A stretch of DNA of 42,470 bases from Candidatus Saccharibacteria bacterium UBA3723 (GTDB taxonomy: Bacteria > Patescibacteriota > Saccharimonadia > Saccharimonadales > Saccharimonadaceae): the NCBI GenBank assembly GCA_002371895.1, contig DFHM01000015.1, forward strand, positions 1 through 42,470. Direction: 5' to 3'. The translations under genes were made by a program, and so were the position numbers. The notes under the pieces are model-generated. The model was not told the origin of the DNA and did not search any database. It worked only from the letters and a program-made list of their open reading frames with translations. Shown here piece by piece: positions 25,201-33,480 of the stretch. Position 1 is the first letter of the stretch; the number at the start of each line of letters is the position of its first letter.

Positions 25201-25429
25201 TGGCCTTACCAAAGACCAGGTCATAGCTACGCTAGACGTTATGGAGGCCATCGCGTTCTCGCAGAATTACAATCCAAACGGCTATGCACCAGTCTTATAC
25301 GAAGAACCAACCCCAGAACGCATCTCAATGGAAGACGTCTATCAAAAGAATATGGACAGCGGCATCATTTCCGCTATCTTCCACGAAGATACGACGGACG
25401 AAAGAAGAATTAGAAACTTCGCCGCATAA
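22253..25429 (+). CDS. Large multi-segment membrane protein, partner of the VirB6-like protein
   Basis: The 1058-aa product begins in the cytoplasm with a polar, disordered stretch (1-140; RDDGLEDGYRRAKNG near the start), then a glycine-rich membrane helix (about 143-165), a soluble region (170-415), hydrophobic helices at about 420-452, 580-610 and 617-640, and a long C-terminal soluble domain (645-1058) with four or more cysteines. I do not recognise a named family; similar giant proteins downstream of VirB6-like genes seem common in Saccharibacteria. It starts 3 bases after the previous stop and is the last gene before a strong terminator, so it is probably part of the same envelope-spanning machine. 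Confidence 0.72.
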   Translation: MGLFNRDDGLEDGYRRAKNGETPDLVLNGIPQVRKTSDRESDNGISGRILNRVTGGQDEKFGDRDTSRQASAKSLRDGEKQSMADEKKADANTGGLSGARQSENNIASKTTNNGGFSSNVMGRKDDKKGRGKFSFNNIMRKMMPAIIAGSGIAGYGALSFMGQLAMPFSLVSQFQGNFDSIGASSRLRSSMFIKYQSNPSSRTGLSSDVKDFVNQHSKMYKVFTGNDNDYFKISERQKKKFAKAGITVETDDSTGQSVLKFKQSNGVEMTVVPDESMTGDGRVYIGDYFQNNDEFHNAYFAGARTWRGAVGAWYDKVADKFLHFFGVKRGVWAAYLEGGASDENMQKFRTTVEDNASDTGGIKGSAETAEFEERTDEDTQETTRAQTGEGSDSLDASKGSTREEISKSASKFINSKVTKLLSAAGAVSGLACMAADVVGAINLIVMAYQTVQIIKVSSSILEGIQKGQVEDSKTTPVNEIGSSLTMRAKTTYTLTDVENTVDHSGGDGSDAAVATKDVTMDKSAMESSGISSLYGNKAVDYKDPSVQSFNIQNSINGIAKAIGSGVTAYRACTFAKLGAAAVQGVVQLVEIIGCIASFGIGCLVDAFIEAGKSLAKEIAKAIVINVVVSAIVPFFANILTRKIATDVFGEDLGNALASGANIYMGQHHQYAGGSVASKESLTKFINEREAYNADIARYERTTRNPMDITSQYTFMGTLMNKFAIPMNIQAGGVVDKLSTFGNIVTKAVSSITPGATAVSAAITAQEAADATDANCSNIADIGGVADAFCNPYIITDVGTTGMDPADVTYMVSKLDSRNFDLSTTDTAAPVIKPDSRLGHYILYCGQRQSPFGLADQNIANDFRTLTTHSTIGDTVISAIPVVGSLVDVYNEARVIANFGYVSGESCVTGNAVAVQETERDDGTTSIETSDWSENKYYQRFIEDQRLAENMGVVEKSSVTAFLEDYYKEHPIDDSYEGVLARRSGLTKDQVIATLDVMEAIAFSQNYNPNGYAPVLYEEPTPERISMEDVYQKNMDSGIISAIFHEDTTDERRIRNFAA

Positions 25430-25446
25430 CAAAAGGCAAAAAAAAT

Positions 25447-25477
25447 AACGCCCTCGGGAAGCCCGGGGGCGTTTTTT
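25447..25477. terminator. Bidirectional terminator
   Basis: A 12-bp stem (25447-25458 with 25462-25473, one G-T pair) with a 3-nt loop, followed by Ts on the plus strand; an A run at 25439-25445 provides Ts for the minus strand. It ends the T4SS-like operon and the convergent lipoprotein gene. Confidence 0.88.
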
Positions 25478-25486
25478 GCTGCAGTA

Positions 25487-26182
25487 TTATTCCGGACCCG
25501 GCAGAACATATCCAGGACCAGCACCAGCGTAGTCTTCAAGGATCGTGGAAAAGGTGTCGTCATGGGCTCCATCTTGGTTATATTCGAGCGCATAAGTGCA
25601 GAGTATGATAAACTCAAAGCTCACTGGAAAGTGACTATTCTCGTATACATACTCCATTTTGCTCGTATCATAACTCTGATATCTCACAGAAGACCAGATG
25701 CCCTTTTCGGTACCCACCATAATCTCGGTAGAGGCGCCAAAGTCATGCTCCTGAAAACCAACGAACACAAGACTGCCATCGCTACGCTTATTCATATGAA
25801 GACCATCGTAGTTGTACCTTTCAGTATAACCAAGAGCTCTAGCGAGTGACGTTAGCCTAAAAAAGTTCGCCGTGTCATCCGTGCCGATGTAATCCCAGAC
25901 GTTCGTGTGGAGCTTTACCTCGTGGCCGCGAACCTCGAAGATCCACATGCCGTTGGCGTCCTGCTGCGGGTTCTTATTGTCGACACTCGCAGAAGACGCG
26001 ATCGGTTCCTGGGTAGCCGTGGTGTCACTTTCGTGGTTTTCTTCGCCACCGCCCACATCGGGCTGAGTTACGTCGTTATTCGACGTTGCCGGTTTGCTCG
26101 TATTCTGCCCACAACCAGTGAGGGCAAGGCAGAGTACGACGACCATGATAAATGCTACAGCAATTTCAAATCTTTTCTTCAT
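25487..26182 (-). CDS. Secreted lipoprotein, unknown function
   Basis: The 231-aa protein starts MKKRFEIA with a hydrophobic core and the lipobox LTGC (Cys about residue 22), then a Ser/Thr/Asn/Gln linker and a folded domain of about 150 residues (WIFEVRGHEVKLHTNVWDYIG onward) not recognised. The ATG at 26182 follows a GGGGGTGG stretch at ribosome-site distance and yields the canonical signal peptide, whereas the longer in-frame start does not. Proline codons are CCG/CCT, unlike the CCA-biased neighbours, so this is a second foreign-looking solo gene. A promoter about 90 nt upstream and two hairpins in the leader accompany it. It is convergent with the T4SS-like operon and shares its terminator. 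Confidence 0.78.
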   Translation of the reverse strand: MKKRFEIAVAFIMVVVLCLALTGCGQNTSKPATSNNDVTQPDVGGGEENHESDTTATQEPIASSASVDNKNPQQDANGMWIFEVRGHEVKLHTNVWDYIGTDDTANFFRLTSLARALGYTERYNYDGLHMNKRSDGSLVFVGFQEHDFGASTEIMVGTEKGIWSSVRYQSYDTSKMEYVYENSHFPVSFEFIILCTYALEYNQDGAHDDTFSTILEDYAGAGPGYVLPGPE

Positions 26183-26203
26183 GGTATCCACCCCCATTTC
26201 ATA

Positions 26204-26275
26204 AATTTTTCTCAACGAGAAAAGATTTGCAGATAAAAAAGTGCCGTGCCGTTGTTTTGCACTATATATATTATA
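26204..26275 (-). promoter_or_regulatory. Promoter and structured leader of the lipoprotein gene
   Basis: On the minus strand TATAAT lies at 26275-26270. The leader has AGTGC/GCACT followed by six Ts (a weak terminator-like stem) and then a 7-bp TTTTCTC/GAGAAAA hairpin before the ribosome site. No clear -35 is seen. Regulatory meaning is uncertain. Confidence 0.45.
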
Positions 26276-26354
26276 CAATATAATTCGAAATTATGCTAGA
26301 CCGCTATCTTATCTCGCCACAATAGCCAATGATTTAATATAAACACGCTTAACC

Positions 26355-26383
26355 TTGAAAATTAGCTTAAAATTGGGTATAAT
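26355..26383 (+). promoter_or_regulatory. Sigma-70 promoter of the glycan operon
   Basis: TTGAAA (26355-26360), 17-bp spacer, TATAAT (26378-26383). The predicted start near 26390 leaves a leader of about 47 nt. Confidence 0.78.
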
Positions 26384-26390
26384 AATTCCA

Positions 26391-26430
26391 GACTAAAACT
26401 GCGAGAATTTTAGTTTTTTCTAGACTAAAA
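26391..26430 (+). promoter_or_regulatory. Possible attenuator in the glycan operon leader
   Basis: ACTAAAA (26392-26398) pairs with TTTTAGT (26408-26414), directly followed by TTTTT: a terminator-like hairpin at the very 5' end of the transcript. A second ACTAAAA (26424-26430) can pair with the same TTTTAGT, forming an alternative hairpin. The two are mutually exclusive. The stems are only 7 A/T-rich pairs, so activity is uncertain. Confidence 0.4.
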
Positions 26431-26436
26431 ATATAT

Positions 26437-28305
26437 ATGAAATCAAAAGCTAAGGAGTTGATTAATAAGAAGGTTCCACGTATCCTATTTTTGATTTTCC
26501 TTGATACTCTCGCACTTATAGCTACCGCATTTCTATCGCTCTGGCTACGCTTCGATTTTCACGAAATCCCGTACGAATTCCTAGCAAACGTCGCGCACTG
26601 TTTGCCGGTAGACTTTATCTTTATGGTCGTCATATTCTCCGGCTTCCATTTATATACGAGCGTCTGGCGCTACGCATCCATCTCCGAACTCCTCAGCATC
26701 ATTACGGGCTGTGTTTGGGTGGAACTCCTCAGTACTGCATTCAAGGCACTCTTGCAGCTCCAAATTCCACGCGCACATTTCTTTATTCATCTCATCCTCA
26801 TGATTCTATCCGCCGTTGCAATCCGCTATTCTTACCGCATCTTGCGTTTTATCCTCCATACACTCCAGGCTAGGAATGGTAGTCGCGTTATCATGGTCAT
26901 CGGTGGTGGCGATGCAGCAAAAATCCTCATCGACGAATATTCCCGTAGCGACAAAAACTACGACGCTCGCATCGCTTGCATCATCGACGATGATAGATCC
27001 AAAGTTGGTAGCGTTATTCGCGGTGTTCCAATCGTTGGCAACCGCCAGACTATCGAGTACAACGCATACAAATACCACATTAACGAAATTATTATCGCAA
27101 TTCCTTCGGCCAGCAAGGAAAACATTTCCAAAATCGTCACTGAATGTCAGAAGACCGATTGCAAGATTAATATTCTCCCGGCAATCTATCTCCGATCCGA
27201 CCAAGAAACCGAAAACGTCACCGAATACATTCGCCCAATTAAGTACGAGGACTTCCTTGGCCGCGACCAAATCGTCGTAAATAACCAAGAAATTACCGAC
27301 AATCTTACCGGCAAAACAATTCTCGTTACTGGTGGTGGCGGAAGTATTGGTTCCGAGCTTTGCCGCCAAATTGCTGCAGCCAAGCCAAAGCTCCTCATTA
27401 TCTTTGATATCTACGAAAACAACGCCTACGATATCCAGCAAGAACTCTATCGCAACTACCCAGACCTCAACCTAGAAACTATCATCGGTTCCGTCCGTGA
27501 TTATGCCCGCCTAGAGAAAGTCTTCGAAGAATTCCTGCCGGACCAGGTCTATCACGCTGCGGCACACAAGCACGTGCCACTTATGGAAGTCTCGCCAAAC
27601 GAGGCCATCAAGAATAACTGCCTTGGCACTCTAAACACCGTAAAGCTCTCTAATATGTACGGCGTAGAGAAGTTTGTATTAGTGAGTACGGACAAGGCCG
27701 TCCGCCCAACCAATATCATGGGCGCCAGCAAGCGCATCTGCGAAATGATTATTCAGACCTGGGATAAATTCAGTACCACCAGCTTCGTCGCCGTACGCTT
27801 TGGTAACGTCCTTGGATCCAACGGCTCCGTCATTCCACTATTCCTCAAGCAGATCGAAAGCGGCGGCCCAGTCACCGTCACTCACAAAGACATCACACGC
27901 TACTTTATGACCATTCCAGAAGCCGTCAGCCTCATTCTGCAGGCTGGAGTCTATGCCGAAGGTGGCGAAATCTTCGTCCTAGATATGGGCAAGCCAGTTA
28001 AGATTTATGACCTTGCAAAGAAAATCATTCGCTACAAAGGCCTAGAACCAGGCAAAGATATCCAAATCAAGATTACCGGCCTTCGCCCAGGCGAAAAACT
28101 CTACGAAGAAATGCTCATGGAAGAGGAAGGCCTCAAGGAAACACCGAACAAACTCATTCATATTGGCCGCCCAATTCGTATTAAGGATACCTTCCAGGAA
28201 GACCTAGATAATCTAATCGATGCCGCTGAGCGCAACTCGCCAGCCATCAAACAACTAACCGCCAAGCTTGTAACTACATATAAGCCACAAAAGGAGACGA
28301 AATAA
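26437..28305 (+). CDS. CapD/PglF-type membrane UDP-sugar 4,6-dehydratase
   Basis: The 622-aa protein has four N-terminal membrane helices (about 15-145), a first Rossmann unit (VMVIGGGDAAKIL, about 151) and the catalytic short-chain dehydrogenase domain (TILVTGGGGSIGSE, about 292 onward). STDKAVRPTNIMGASKR (about 413-429) is the signature of the FlaA1/CapD/PglF family, which converts UDP-GlcNAc to its 4-keto-6-deoxy sugar. Length and layout equal those of PglF and WbpM. The next two genes are the matching aminotransferase and sugar-phosphate transferase, so together they could start a lipid-linked glycan built on a 4-amino-6-deoxy sugar. Host-like codon use. The stop overlaps the next ATG by one base. 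Confidence 0.92.
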   Translation: MKSKAKELINKKVPRILFLIFLDTLALIATAFLSLWLRFDFHEIPYEFLANVAHCLPVDFIFMVVIFSGFHLYTSVWRYASISELLSIITGCVWVELLSTAFKALLQLQIPRAHFFIHLILMILSAVAIRYSYRILRFILHTLQARNGSRVIMVIGGGDAAKILIDEYSRSDKNYDARIACIIDDDRSKVGSVIRGVPIVGNRQTIEYNAYKYHINEIIIAIPSASKENISKIVTECQKTDCKINILPAIYLRSDQETENVTEYIRPIKYEDFLGRDQIVVNNQEITDNLTGKTILVTGGGGSIGSELCRQIAAAKPKLLIIFDIYENNAYDIQQELYRNYPDLNLETIIGSVRDYARLEKVFEEFLPDQVYHAAAHKHVPLMEVSPNEAIKNNCLGTLNTVKLSNMYGVEKFVLVSTDKAVRPTNIMGASKRICEMIIQTWDKFSTTSFVAVRFGNVLGSNGSVIPLFLKQIESGGPVTVTHKDITRYFMTIPEAVSLILQAGVYAEGGEIFVLDMGKPVKIYDLAKKIIRYKGLEPGKDIQIKITGLRPGEKLYEEMLMEEEGLKETPNKLIHIGRPIRIKDTFQEDLDNLIDAAERNSPAIKQLTAKLVTTYKPQKETK

Positions 28306-29576
28306 TGTCAGACATCAAACCATTCAAGAACAAGGTTTGGCTTGCAACACCAACTATGCATGGTGACGAGATTAAGTATATTCAGGACGCATACGAGTCC
28401 AACTGGATGTCTACTGTTGGCGAAAATATCAATGAAGTTGAAAGGCAAATCGCCGAGAAAGTCGGTTGCAAATATGCCGTAGCATTATCTGCTGGTACCG
28501 CATCGCTACACCTAGCCATCCGTCTAGCCGGCGAAACTCTATATGGCAAAGCGCCTGTTAGCGGAGGCGCGCTAAAAGGCCATAAGGTTTTCTGTAGCGA
28601 CGTTACCTTTAGTGCGACCGTCAATCCAGTCACTTACGAAGGTGGCGAACCTGTATTTATCGACACCGAGTACGATACATGGAACATGGATCCAAAGGCC
28701 CTCGCAAAGGCCTTTGAAATCTATCCAGACGTCCGTTTGATAGTTGTCGCACATCTTTATGGCACTCCGGGCAAAATCGACGAAATACGCGCAATTGCGA
28801 AGGCTCACAATGCATTAATCGTAGAAGACGCCGCAGAATCCCTCGGCGCAAGCTATAAAGGCAAACAGACCGGCACCTTTGGCGATTTTGGCTGCATTAG
28901 CTTCAATGGCAACAAGATTATTACCGGTTCCGCCGGTGGCATGTTCTTGACTAATAGTGAGCACGACGCCAATAAAGTCCGCAAATGGTCAACTCAATCC
29001 CGCGAGAATGCCGCATGGTACCAACACGAAGAAATCGGCTACAACTATCGCATGAGCAACGTCATCGCTGGCGTAGTTCGCGGCCAAATCCCATATCTAG
29101 AAGAGCATATCGCACAAAAGAAAGCCATCTACGAGCATTACAAAGAAGGGCTAAAAGACCTTCCGGTACAAATGAACCCGTACGACAAGAAAAATTCTGA
29201 GCCAAACTTCTGGCTATCTTGCATGATTATCAACCCAGAAGCTATGTGCAAACAAGTCCGCGGCGAGCAGGATGCTTTATATCTCAGTGAACCAGGCAAA
29301 TCCTGCCCAACCGAAATCCTAGAAACTCTTGCTAAGTATAATGCTGAAGGTCGCCCAATCTGGAAACCAATGCACATGCAGCCAATCTTCCGCAATCATG
29401 GTTTTATTACCAAAGACGGCAACGGTCGCGCCAATACCAACGCATATATCGCTGGCGAATCCACCGATGCCGGCGTAGACATCTTTAATCGTGGCCTGTG
29501 CCTTCCGTCCGACAATAAAATGACGCCAGAAGAGCAAGATATTATAATTAAATTAATCCATAATTGTTTTGAATAA
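28305..29576 (+). CDS. DegT/DnrJ/EryC1/StrS aminotransferase (PglE-like)
   Basis: This PLP-dependent enzyme probably aminates the 4-keto sugar made by the preceding dehydratase. The 423-aa protein shows AVALSAGTASLHLAI (about residues 55-70), the Asp of VEDAAESLGA (about 173-182) that contacts the PLP ring nitrogen, and SFNGNKIITGSAGG with the Schiff-base lysine (about residue 205). Its length is slightly above the usual 370-400. It overlaps the dehydratase stop (TAATG) and precedes the sugar transferase by two bases. Codon use is host-like throughout, so it belongs to the conserved side of the locus. Confidence 0.93.
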   Translation: MSDIKPFKNKVWLATPTMHGDEIKYIQDAYESNWMSTVGENINEVERQIAEKVGCKYAVALSAGTASLHLAIRLAGETLYGKAPVSGGALKGHKVFCSDVTFSATVNPVTYEGGEPVFIDTEYDTWNMDPKALAKAFEIYPDVRLIVVAHLYGTPGKIDEIRAIAKAHNALIVEDAAESLGASYKGKQTGTFGDFGCISFNGNKIITGSAGGMFLTNSEHDANKVRKWSTQSRENAAWYQHEEIGYNYRMSNVIAGVVRGQIPYLEEHIAQKKAIYEHYKEGLKDLPVQMNPYDKKNSEPNFWLSCMIINPEAMCKQVRGEQDALYLSEPGKSCPTEILETLAKYNAEGRPIWKPMHMQPIFRNHGFITKDGNGRANTNAYIAGESTDAGVDIFNRGLCLPSDNKMTPEEQDIIIKLIHNCFE

Positions 29577-29578
29577 AA

Positions 29579-30235
29579 ATGTCAGGATACAAGAATAATC
29601 ACAAGCCATACGGCCCATACGAGAAATACTTCAAGCGTCCACTTGATATTATTTTCTCGCTCCTCGCATTGATTATTCTTTCTCCAGTCTTGCTCGTTGT
29701 AGCAATACTCGTTCGCATTAAACTCGGTAGTCCAATTATCTTCAAACAAGACCGCCCCGGCAAAGACGAAAAAATCTTTAAGCTTTACAAATTCCGCACC
29801 ATGACGGATGAGAGGTCGAAAAATGGTAAATTATTACCTAATGAAAAGCGGCTTACGAGATTTGGAAGAATGTTGAGAAAAACATCGCTCGACGAACTAC
29901 CGGAATTATTCAATATTCTAAAGGGAGATATGAGCTTTATTGGGCCAAGGCCACTGCTAAAAGAATACATCCCATATTATACAGCCAAAGAGCGCTGTCG
30001 GCATCATATTAGGCCTGGACTCACGGGCTTGGCGCAAATAAATGGGCGAAATGCGATTAAAAACTGGGAAGAACGCCTTAACTTCGATATTAAGTATGTC
30101 AATAAGTGTACATTTCGAACAGATATCGAAATATTAATTAAGACATTTCTTAAAGTTTTTGATCATTCAGTGATACTTGACGGAGATAGAGTAGTGGTGG
30201 GGAGGTTAGACGAAGAAAGAGGTAAAAGTAGATGA
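29579..30235 (+). CDS. Bacterial sugar transferase (PglC-like phosphoglycosyltransferase), mosaic gene
   Basis: The 218-aa enzyme transfers a sugar-1-phosphate to undecaprenyl phosphate, the first membrane step of glycan assembly. Visible are the KRPLDIIFSLLALIILSP re-entrant membrane helix (about 20-37), KFRTM, the catalytic Asp-Glu in SLDELPEL (about 104-111), FIGPRPLL and RPGLTGLAQINGRN. Length fits minimal PglC-type enzymes. Codon use changes within the gene: the first ~75 codons favour C-ending host-like codons, while from about 29810 the sequence becomes AT-rich and stays so for 8 kb. I read this as a recombination junction inside a conserved gene. The stop overlaps the next ATG (ATGA). 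Confidence 0.92.
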   Translation: MSGYKNNHKPYGPYEKYFKRPLDIIFSLLALIILSPVLLVVAILVRIKLGSPIIFKQDRPGKDEKIFKLYKFRTMTDERSKNGKLLPNEKRLTRFGRMLRKTSLDELPELFNILKGDMSFIGPRPLLKEYIPYYTAKERCRHHIRPGLTGLAQINGRNAIKNWEERLNFDIKYVNKCTFRTDIEILIKTFLKVFDHSVILDGDRVVVGRLDEERGKSR

Positions 30236-31395
30236 AGAAGAAATTAGCAATTATAGGTGGTGGAAGAATGGCAGGAATTATAGCTATCAATGCCAGACAA
30301 ATGAACATCGAGTCCCATTGCTTTTCTCCAAAAGAGGGGATAATTGAGCCTGATTTATTCGACGTCATTCATGATGTAGACGTATTAGACAAAAACAACC
30401 TTCTTAAAGAGTGTAAAAAAACGAAAATTGATGGAGTATTGTCGACGACAGAATTGACCATAGCTCCTGCAGCATACATTTCAAGCAAGTTGAATTTGAT
30501 TGGAATTGATTATACAGATTCTGTGGAAATTACCGATAAATATAAAAATCGAGAAAAAACAAAGGACGTTGAAAATTTAAAGCATCCAAAATATACGGAA
30601 ATTTATTCAATTGAGGATATCCTGAAATTTGACGCGGACTATCCAGTTATTTTAAAGCCACGTTCAAGGGGCGGTAAAAGAGGAATAACTGTGATCTATG
30701 ACAAGGAACAAGCGAAAGAAGCGTTTGAATATGCTGTTTCAGAATCAGACAATGAACTGCCGTTTATCTTAGAAGAATATATAGATGCGCCGATAGAATG
30801 CTCAATTGAGACGCTTACGAAAGACGGCATAACTTTCGTGATACAAATTACTCGAAAAAAGACCTCGGGGGCACCTCACTGTGTGGAATTGGCCCATTTT
30901 CAACCAGCCGAATTAGGCATTGATTTGGAAAATAGAATAGCCAAAATTATGCAAGACTCATTGCAAAAAATAGGTCTCAAAAATGGTGCTTGTCATACTG
31001 AAATTAAAATTAAAGGGAATGATATTTTCCTTATAGAATTTAACGCGAGACCCGGCGGGGATCATATAGCATATCCGTTAACTCAACTGAGTACGGGCTA
31101 TGAATATATAAAGGGAGCGATATCGATTGCGTTAGGCGACTTTTATGCTCCAGACGTTAGGAAATTTAAACATAATTATTCAGGAGTTATTTTTATTACC
31201 CAACAAACCATGAACTACAAAAAAATATTTGATACTTGCGAAAAATATGATTGGTGCTATTTGAAACACGATATGGGAACGTCGTTTACGAACATAACGC
31301 ATAATGACGGTTTTAATAAAAACTACTTTATATATTCCAGTAAAGAAAAACCAATTTTTATAAAAGAAATGGAAGGAGAAATATGGGAAAAGTAA
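30232..31395 (+). CDS. ATP-grasp family ligase
   Basis: The 387-aa protein opens with a Rossmann-like pre-ATP-grasp domain (KLAIIGGGRMAGI) and contains the ATP-grasp core: YPVILKPRSRGGKRGI (about 140-156), ILEEYIDAPIECSIET (about 180-195) and FLIEFNARPGGDH (about 265-277), whose Glu and Asn bind Mg2+. Such enzymes join a carboxylate to an amine, as in PurK, carbamoyl phosphate synthase or amino-acid ligases. In this glycan locus it may couple an amino or carboxylic group to an amino sugar; the exact reaction is inference. It is coupled by ATGA to the sugar transferase and overlaps the next gene by 13 bases. AT-rich. Confidence 0.85.
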   Translation: MKKKLAIIGGGRMAGIIAINARQMNIESHCFSPKEGIIEPDLFDVIHDVDVLDKNNLLKECKKTKIDGVLSTTELTIAPAAYISSKLNLIGIDYTDSVEITDKYKNREKTKDVENLKHPKYTEIYSIEDILKFDADYPVILKPRSRGGKRGITVIYDKEQAKEAFEYAVSESDNELPFILEEYIDAPIECSIETLTKDGITFVIQITRKKTSGAPHCVELAHFQPAELGIDLENRIAKIMQDSLQKIGLKNGACHTEIKIKGNDIFLIEFNARPGGDHIAYPLTQLSTGYEYIKGAISIALGDFYAPDVRKFKHNYSGVIFITQQTMNYKKIFDTCEKYDWCYLKHDMGTSFTNITHNDGFNKNYFIYSSKEKPIFIKEMEGEIWEK

Positions 31396-32429
31396 TAGTA
31401 TTAGGCGCTACAGGCACGTTAGGCTTACCAATATGTAGATATCTGAAAGAAAAAGGGTATGATGTTTTGGCGGTAGGACACAGCAATCGTGGAGAAAACC
31501 TATTTAATAAATTAGGTGTCGATTTTTCGAGAATAGAAATATCCGATTTTTCTAGCTTTAAAGCATTACCTCAAAAAGACGTTGATTGTGTTCTAAATTT
31601 TGCCGGCTGCCTTCCGGCTATGATGAAAAAAACAGATAGTAATGCAATGTATCCCGATACGATAATAAAGGGTACTATCAATGTTCTTGATTATATGAAT
31701 AATGTCGGATGCAAAAAATTGATTTTCCCTCAGTCGGTATATGATGTTCATTATCTATTTGGTAGCGCCAACCCAATATCGGCGGACGCAGAAAGGAGAA
31801 CAGTATATACTGGCGATCACTCTATATATGTAACATGCAAAAACGCCGCAATTGACGTAATAAAATACTATAAGGAGACCTATGGTATTAACACAACAAT
31901 TCTTAGACTTCCTGGAGTGTATCAATATCATCCAAAACCATATATTCTAATTGATGGAAAGAAAAGAATAAAATTAGAAAGAGTGTGGATTGAAAAGGCG
32001 AAGAAGGGGGAGCCTTTGGAAGTTTGGGGAGACAAAAATAGAATACTTGAGAGCGTATGTATTGAAGATTTTCTACAGATTGTTCAAAAAGCTATCGATA
32101 AAAAAGATGATTGCGATATATATAATGTAGGAAACGGTGGAGTCACCATAGACGAGAAAGTAAAAGCTATTCGTGACGTTTTTTGCGATAAAGACCACAT
32201 CTCAAAGATAATTTATCGACCTGATATGCCAGATAGTACACAATACGTTTTAGATATCGAGAAAACAAAAACTGGGCTTGGATATAAACCACAATATGAT
32301 TGGAGGGGTTATCTCGAGAACCTAAAATGGCACATGCAAAATCAACCCAACAAGGATATATGGGGACGTTTTGAGGATTACTATGATCTATTAAATATTA
32401 GTAACGACGAAGAACGATTCGAAAAATAA
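31383..32429 (+). CDS. NAD-dependent epimerase/dehydratase family protein
   Basis: The 348-aa protein is an extended short-chain dehydrogenase: GKVIVLGATGTLGLPI is the nucleotide-binding GxxGxxG motif (residues 2-17). The catalytic YxxxK motif appears as Y-V-T-C-K near residue 154, and TTILRLPGVYQYHP corresponds to the substrate-side R-P-x-x-x-Y/G stretch. It is likely to act on a nucleotide-activated sugar in glycan synthesis; the substrate is not clear. GAAGGAG 8 nt upstream is the ribosome site, lying inside the previous gene, and the start overlaps that gene by 13 bases. Confidence 0.87.
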   Translation: MGKVIVLGATGTLGLPICRYLKEKGYDVLAVGHSNRGENLFNKLGVDFSRIEISDFSSFKALPQKDVDCVLNFAGCLPAMMKKTDSNAMYPDTIIKGTINVLDYMNNVGCKKLIFPQSVYDVHYLFGSANPISADAERRTVYTGDHSIYVTCKNAAIDVIKYYKETYGINTTILRLPGVYQYHPKPYILIDGKKRIKLERVWIEKAKKGEPLEVWGDKNRILESVCIEDFLQIVQKAIDKKDDCDIYNVGNGGVTIDEKVKAIRDVFCDKDHISKIIYRPDMPDSTQYVLDIEKTKTGLGYKPQYDWRGYLENLKWHMQNQPNKDIWGRFEDYYDLLNISNDEERFEK

Positions 32430-32433
32430 AATA

Positions 32434-33480
32434 ATGAAAGAAATCGGCAGCGAGTTTTGGTTAGAAGATAACAGTAATTGTGAAAGTAGTGTTTTTGATA
32501 ACCTCCCAACCGGGAAAGATAGAAAGTTCTTTGCTTTCGGCCGTACGTCGCTAGATTATATTCTTAAGGATATCAACAAAGCCCATGGCGTTGTCTATAT
32601 GCCCGATTACTGCTGCCGGTCAATGATTCAGCCATTTCTTGACAATGGATATCGAATTAAGTATTACGGAGTAGATTTAGTTAATAGGAGTTATCATGTT
32701 GGTCTAAATGAAAAATGCGACGTTTTCTTTGCTATGAGTTATTTCGGCTATTCGTCCACCAATATGGATAAATATATTCGTGAGTTTAAACGAAAAAATA
32801 CTATAGTTATCGAAGATATAACTCATAGATTTTTCAGCAGTAGTAAATATAGCGACTATTCTGACTATGTATTCTGTAGTTTAAGAAAATGGCTTCCTAT
32901 CATTAGCGGTAGCTTTTGTGCAAAGGCAAATGATAATTTTAGAGTATCGACCGACAAATATAGTATGAATAAAGAGTATATAGATACTCGAACGAAGGCG
33001 ATGAAGCTCAAGAGGCAGTACATCCTCGGACAGATTAATGACAAAGACGAATATATAAAACTATTTTCTAAATCTAATAAGGAAATAGATGATTATAGAG
33101 ACAAGCTAATTGACGACGAGTCATTCGAAATACTCAAGAGGGTCGATTATAATGAAATAAAAGCGAAAAGATGCAAAAATGCCATATTAATACATGAGAT
33201 TTTAGCTGAAAATCATATATCAACTCTGGAACTCCAGAATGGAGATGTACCTCTATTTGTACCTATTTTTCTTAGTAGTCTAAAACAGCGCAATAATCTA
33301 CGCGATTTTGCCATTTCTCATAATATTTATCTACCTATTCACTGGCCCGTCGAAAATCAACCCAAAAGTGTCCAATCATATATAGAACTATCACTAATCT
33401 GTGATCAAAGATATAACGCCGAGGAAGTTTCCCAATATGTTGGACTATTAATGAATTATTTGGAGAAATGTGATGCTTGA
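32434..33480 (+). CDS. PLP-fold (DegT-like) protein of the glycan locus
   Basis: The 348-aa protein has the broad pattern of fold type I PLP enzymes: FAFGRTSLDYIL near residues 30-42, VYMPDYCCRSMIQPF (about 50-64), VIEDITHRF (Asp for the PLP nitrogen, about 128-136) and FCSLRKWLPIISGSFC, whose Lys (about 152) is placed like the Schiff-base lysine. Proteins of this kind occur in cell-surface polysaccharide clusters, often beside FemAB-like genes, as here. Sequence is too divergent for me to say whether it is an aminotransferase or a non-catalytic relative. The next gene starts inside its last codons, so the pair is translationally coupled. Confidence 0.68.
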   Translation: MKEIGSEFWLEDNSNCESSVFDNLPTGKDRKFFAFGRTSLDYILKDINKAHGVVYMPDYCCRSMIQPFLDNGYRIKYYGVDLVNRSYHVGLNEKCDVFFAMSYFGYSSTNMDKYIREFKRKNTIVIEDITHRFFSSSKYSDYSDYVFCSLRKWLPIISGSFCAKANDNFRVSTDKYSMNKEYIDTRTKAMKLKRQYILGQINDKDEYIKLFSKSNKEIDDYRDKLIDDESFEILKRVDYNEIKAKRCKNAILIHEILAENHISTLELQNGDVPLFVPIFLSSLKQRNNLRDFAISHNIYLPIHWPVENQPKSVQSYIELSLICDQRYNAEEVSQYVGLLMNYLEKCDA

